Shown here: piece after piece, positions 59,526 to 64,000 of the stretch
How positions within the stretch are numbered: position 1 is the first letter of the stretch
How the letters are laid out: each line of letters opens with the position of its first letter
From: Sclerodactyla briareus
Lineage: Eukaryota; Echinodermata; Holothuroidea; Dendrochirotida; Sclerodactylidae
Direction of reading: 5' to 3'
NCBI GenBank assembly: GCA_026419785.1
Contig: JAODTK010004910.1
Span: forward strand, 62,001 to 126,000
Length of the DNA stretch: 64,000 nt
Notes under the pieces: model-generated
Told to the model about the DNA's origin: nothing
Seen by the model: the letters and a program-made list of their open reading frames with translations, nothing else
Databases searched by the model: none
Position numbers and translations under genes: made by a program

Positions 59526-60610
59526 TATTGAACTGATTCCAAATTGAGAGATATGCATGTATACTAAGCCAAGAACTATAGTATGTCTGTTCCCCTTAAA
59601 CTAGTGGTCGATATCGATTAGTTCGACCTTATCTCAGCGCCAACGATGCGACGTATGAAATAAGTGTAATCGGAAAATGTGATTGTGTAGCTGTGTAAAC
59701 CGCCGTCTCAATAAACAGATAAAACGTTGAAAAGTTAGCGATAGCTCGTTATAACATCAGTCTATTACTCTTTTTCAGGAGAGGTGTGTGATGGGAGCAG
59801 TAGTTTCCAGCGGGACAATATGGTACAATCAGCCTTCGTATCTTTATAACCGAAAATGCCCGAATACGAGACAGTCAACTCTCATATATTGCCAGACAAC
59901 TTGTTTGCGATAATGCGCTTAATACGTCCCGGTATGTTACTTTTTGATTGTCCTTTAACTTGAATGTTTCTTACTGTCCAACGCGCCAATGCGAAGCCAT
60001 AAATTAATGCTTGCAAAAAAAGGAACGAATTAGTCCCTGATGTGTGTTCTTGCCTCCCTATCTCTCTGTAAGGATTATGTACTTTCAGATCATCATAGTA
60101 GATTGACCATATCTTTGCTACAGAAGAGACCAGGAATGCCGTATTGAATACAATACACCAGTTTCAGTTGCATACACGTACCGTGTTGGAGAGTTCCTCC
60201 TACATTTCTTCACACTACGCCATACCGCCTAATCTGTTTCATATGGCAAAGTCGACGCGAAGGTCGTCCGATATGACAATATAATCGAAAATGGAAGTTT
60301 TATTACCTTGGGTGATTTATCTGTTCCCCAATCTCTCCTGTCACTAATTTTTCACCCTGGCTGGTTTATTCATGCAATAGTTTCCTCCGTAGTCGCAAAT
60401 ATTATCTTCGGAGAGGTTTCTCCCAGACCTTCTGTAAATGTTCTCCTTCATCCCATCGGTAACTGGATAGGGTTCTAACCAAGTCCATTTTGTGAGAGTT
60501 GCAGAAACGTAATTTATACCGCTATGATAATGTTTCTTACCATGCGTGTTTGACGTCGTTGAATAAATTGGCCGCAAGGCATCTAGGACAAAGATTTCAT
60601 ACTCGGACAT
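59526..60610. repeat. Kilobase tandem duplication, copy 1
   Basis: Copy 1 matches copy 2 (60615-62120) in four blocks in the same order. They are AAGAACT to ACTAGTGGTC (59570-59610), ATGTGATTGTGTAGCT (59676), GGAGAGGTGTG to the CCTTCGTATC segment (59779-59845), and AAATTGGCCGCAAGGCATCT (60566-60590). The minus-strand 88-codon frame 60344-60610 (LDALRPIYST, GINYVSATLTKWTWLEPYP) lies in this copy. Its counterpart in copy 2 has stops but keeps LDALRPI and INY, so it may be ancient coding sequence; I do not recognise the family. Confidence 0.75.
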
Positions 60611-60614
60611 TCTA

Positions 60615-62120
60615 CAATTGGGCTACACAATTGACCCCAAATTGGAGATAATGTATGATCTATGTCCGCTGCCGTCATGGGCCTAACGAAGTTGAAAATG
60701 GTGAATTCATCGCGTTCCTGCTGATTCGGACGTGCCAGCCAAGAACTTAACAGCTCGTTTCTCCTTTAACTAATGGTCAATAGCGATTATGCGGTGTACC
60801 AGCTGCAACGATGTGATGCTCTTGGAATAGGTGTAAACAACAATGTGATTGTGTAGCTCAACCGTTCCTGTTAGTCTAACGTTGGAAACATTAGCGCTAT
60901 AGCTACACCCACGTTGTATGGCCAGGGTTTAATTACCCTTCGAAAGGGGAGGTGTGGGCAGTATATTCAAGAGGAAAATATTGTTACAAAACGGCCTTCG
61001 TCATATATTGTCACCAAAAATCCCTAGGTTACCCAGACGGCAAGCTCTTATATAGTGTCATACCACCTGTTTGCAATAAACGCGTAATACGCACCGGTAT
61101 TTTACGTTTTAATTGCCATGAACCTTGGAATTATCTGTCCAACATTCCCATGGTAGCCATGTGGGCCGGTATGCTTTGGCCGAAACTTTCCACGAGCGCC
61201 GAGGCATACCTGATGTATTTGAAAAGCGGATGAGAAGATATCCGGGATTATGTCAGCATATGTTAAATACATACCAATCAAGAATAGCTCTTGCACAGAA
61301 GACTGGTGTAAACAGTTTTATCTGTGGGAACGATGACGACAAATTGGTGTGATAGTTGCATGAATAATATGATATGATAATAAAGTATGAGCACACAATA
61401 CACACAGTTTTTGTTTTTCCCCCCTGAGACCGTGCTTATATTAGCTTTATCACTAGGTACCTGCTGCAACACGAATGATATTGCATCATATGCAAAGAGT
61501 TTGATATTCAAAGTATTATTCTCAATATAATAATTCATTTGGATGGCACTGGCCGTAGAATTGTGCCCATTGATGTGGATCCCCTGGATTACTCTCGGAA
61601 TGCTAGTCAGGATTTCGCACTCACGACAACAGTCGGGTACAACACAATAATAGGGCAATGGTGTATCCATTATTGTGTGCGATTTGAATAACATATCGTG
61701 CTTCTCATTTACTCTACTCATTTACACAACGCTTAGAGCAGCCCAGGTCCTATAAATATTTGTATACAAGGGCAAGGCCGATGAAGAGGTCGTCCGAAAA
61801 TGATCAAGATAATAGTGGATTGAACTATTCGAGTGATTAATCTGTTGCCCTAACTCCTCCGGTCCACTAAGTTCATCCTGACCGGCTATTCGTGAATATA
61901 GTTCCTCGTTAGTCTCAATATTATTTCGAGTAGTTTCCGCCCTAACGTGCGTACAAAAGTCCCCTGCCAGAAATCCGAATTAGGTTTGCCAACAGTTTCC
62001 TAATAGGAGTTGCAAATGTAATTAATCACCGCTATGTATATAGGGACAAACTGCATTGACGTGGTTGACGGGTCGTTCGAACAAATTGGCCGCAAGGCAT
62101 CTAGGACAACAAGAACGCAA
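60615..62120. repeat. Kilobase tandem duplication, copy 2
   Basis: The same blocks recur: AAGAACT to ACTAATGGTC (60745), ATGTGATTGTGTAGCT (60843), GGGGAGGTGTGG to CCTTCGTCAT (60947-61005), GAGGTCGTCCGA (61787) and AAATTGGCCGCAAGGCATCT (62082-62105). Copy 2 is about 400 bp longer, mainly between about 61330 and 61760. That part holds a 147-codon minus-strand frame (61278-61721; YCVVPDCCRECEILTSIP, then NHIN-like sugar-site motifs) with no recognised family. Confidence 0.75.
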
Positions 62121-64000
62121 CTCTGCGTAGTGATTCCTTGCCTTTTTCTGACATTTCCCCTTACTCAGCATATCAAAAACCCTGCAAGGTGGTGTTGCCA
62201 ACTAAACCACACTTGGACACAAAACGATCCCCTGCATGAATATTTACTTAGCGCATGAGATGAGATACTTGTTGCTTTTGACCAAGTCAAAAAAGTCATC
62301 TGAGGGCAATTGAAATGAAATACTGAAAAAATAAACCTGGTAAGTAAGTATATCTTGAAGAGTGAAGGTAAAGTCACGAGTCATTACCAGCGAGGTTCCA
62401 AATGTTTTCCATTCAAGGTGTGGGAAGTCCCCCAGCGACCGTAACACTGAATCAGCCGCCTGCAGGCAAGGCTAAATGATGAGGATCACTTTAGCGACAT
62501 TCATCACTCATAAGTGACTGGTTGGTCAGCCAGAAAAATAATTGAATGAAGTGGCAATCTTTGAATCGGACGACCAACATCATAACAAATGTGAAAAAAT
62601 ATTTTTTTTAGGGGTGTATGTGTGGGGAAAGAGAAGTGCATACAGGCCTATATATTATCAATTGCATCCCTCCAATACCCTGGACAAGGCGAGTCATTGT
62701 AGGTACAGTCAGGTAGTGTCCAAAGCATGGTGTTCTCACATCGTTGAGTCATTGTACCATATGTCGTTAATCACTAATGTGACCGAGGGGAAAGTCATTG
62801 CCAGTCAATCCTTACAATTTGTACAGCAGAGTAGTCTGTGGTCTTCCAAGTGATGTGGGGGTATCAATTTCATTATTTGTATAGGCAAAAGTGACTGATG
62901 GGGTGCATCCATTTTGGAAGTGCAATGACTCACCTTGTCTGGGGTACAAGGGGGGGTTTATTGCAATTGACAAGTGAATAACTGTTTATGAATAACTTGT
63001 ATCAATAGCCATGGTACCAGTCCATCAAATTGTCTTATTGCTATTTTAGGGCAAACTTTTCACAAGGCTTCCAAATCACATATTCTCTCCTACATTGCGG
63101 GGTGGGGGGGGGAAAATTGTCTCTCTATATGGCCAACCCCATGCAGCACCTCCCAGAACAAATATATCTGGCTGCACGATAATTATACAAATTGATAAAG
63201 GAACAGACGTCTTTGTAATTTTCTAGTATAATTAGCCATGTGAACATTTCTGAATATGTGGGCTCAGTTAATGTTGATCCAGTATGACTTCTGGCCAATT
63301 GTTAACATGTTATTATCCTGGCAATCACTTTTCCCAAATAGTCACATAGGTGACAGTCAACACACCATGATAGAGAGGCACTGGGGAAGAAGAGAGATAC
63401 TTTATAGACTTAATCCCCTGCCATTCTGCTGGGGGACCGGGTAATGCCCCACTTTTGCTCATGGGTACAGGGTAATGCCCTCACTTTTGCTAATAGCAAA
63501 AAGCCACAATGTTGGCCCTTCCTACTTTCAGAAGTTGCCTTGACCCTTGCTTTCTTCTCCCTCCCAATCACTGATCTACACACACCACAGTCAATCCCCC
63601 TCATTAGGGTCTGTTTATGAATCACAGGTAATAATACCCAATGGTCAGTCCTGCCTGTCATTCATTCACAACCTGGAAGTGCTTTTCGCATGCCCAATAG
63701 GGAAGTGTAAAACAATCAGATAATCAGTAGCTCAGTTGCACAAGAGAATAATTGGATTACCCACTCGTATCAATCCTATGAGCATTGCCCGTGCAACGGG
63801 TACCTTTTCCACAATGAATGTCTGACAGGCCAATCTTAAAGTTTATTATGTGTTTGTTACTTCTCACTTCTTTGCAGTCTCAGATACACACAGCTCTTGA
63901 GAGAATTAAACTCCTTTTGAGGATTGGGAATGTTGACCAGTCAAACTGAAGGCTTATTATAGTATACACACACAATGCAGACAGTGGTTGAAGAGGTTAA
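62121..64000. other. No recognisable gene
   Basis: Only short frames, a GTAAGTAAGTA tract at 62340 without an exon before it, and a G-rich patch near 63100. Confidence 0.3.

Noticed and set aside
61278-61721. 147-codon minus-strand frame with KLFAYDAISF, resembling the RT motif-C region
   Set aside because: No motif A or B was found at the expected distance and the catalytic pair is absent, so I did not call a reverse transcriptase.

Overview
This window looks like non-coding DNA from a large, repeat-rich animal genome. No strand carries the dense run of long open frames expected of bacteria or a virus. Almost every open frame is under 150 codons and lacks a recognisable domain. What can be recognised is mostly decayed mobile DNA: LINE reverse-transcriptase fragments, non-autonomous DNA transposons with terminal inverted repeats and target-site duplications, tRNA-like Pol III heads, diverged tandem duplications, CA/ATT/TAAA microsatellites and long G or C homopolymers. 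The palindrome TAGGCCTA occurs at least eight times, where about one copy is expected by chance. Together with the repeat types this suggests a marine invertebrate, perhaps an echinoderm, hemichordate or similar deuterostome. The species cannot be settled from the sequence.

Layout. 1-1135: LINE RT fragment cut by the window start. 3.1-5.0 kb: a hAT-like terminus, one copy of a dispersed ~230-bp repeat, a CA microsatellite and a possible terminal exon. 6.6 kb: a good candidate minus-strand exon. 8.2-9.4 kb: a diverged tandem repeat split by an L2/CR1-like LINE, then a long CA/CG tract. 10.9-12.65 kb: a small tandem duplication and a large decayed LINE on the minus strand. 14.3 kb: a possible LINE end. 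18.8 kb: a tRNA-like unit. 21.5-22.4 kb: a tandem array with a MITE inserted. 27.4-28.3 kb: an 843-bp hAT-type element with exact 8-bp duplications. 29.5 kb: a second MITE. 30.66-30.8 kb: a GATATC-rich palindromic array. 31.9, 35.1, 45.4 and 46.6 kb: dispersed repeats. 36.7 kb: a 17-bp minisatellite. 40.8-41.15 and 42.1-44.1 kb: tandem duplications, the second one nested. 45.1-46.05 kb: a tRNA-like unit, a dispersed repeat and a LINE RT scrap. 52.85-53.5 kb: LINE C-terminus. 57.6-58.2 kb: a second hAT-type element with 8-bp duplications. 59.5-62.1 kb: a diverged kilobase-scale tandem duplication.

Host genes. No complete gene is visible. Several short open stretches lie between good splice-site matches: 6594-6682 (-), 35626-35822 (+), 54704-54820 (-), 55234-55335 (+), and perhaps 4919-5013 (+) and 39158-39184 (-). 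They are exon candidates only; none matches a family I recognise, and they do not assemble into a gene. The window may be intronic or intergenic. I found no convincing novel functional system. The most interesting items are the dispersed ~230-bp repeat, the tandem duplication at 59.5-62.1 kb, the GATATC array and the hAT family sharing an internal box.
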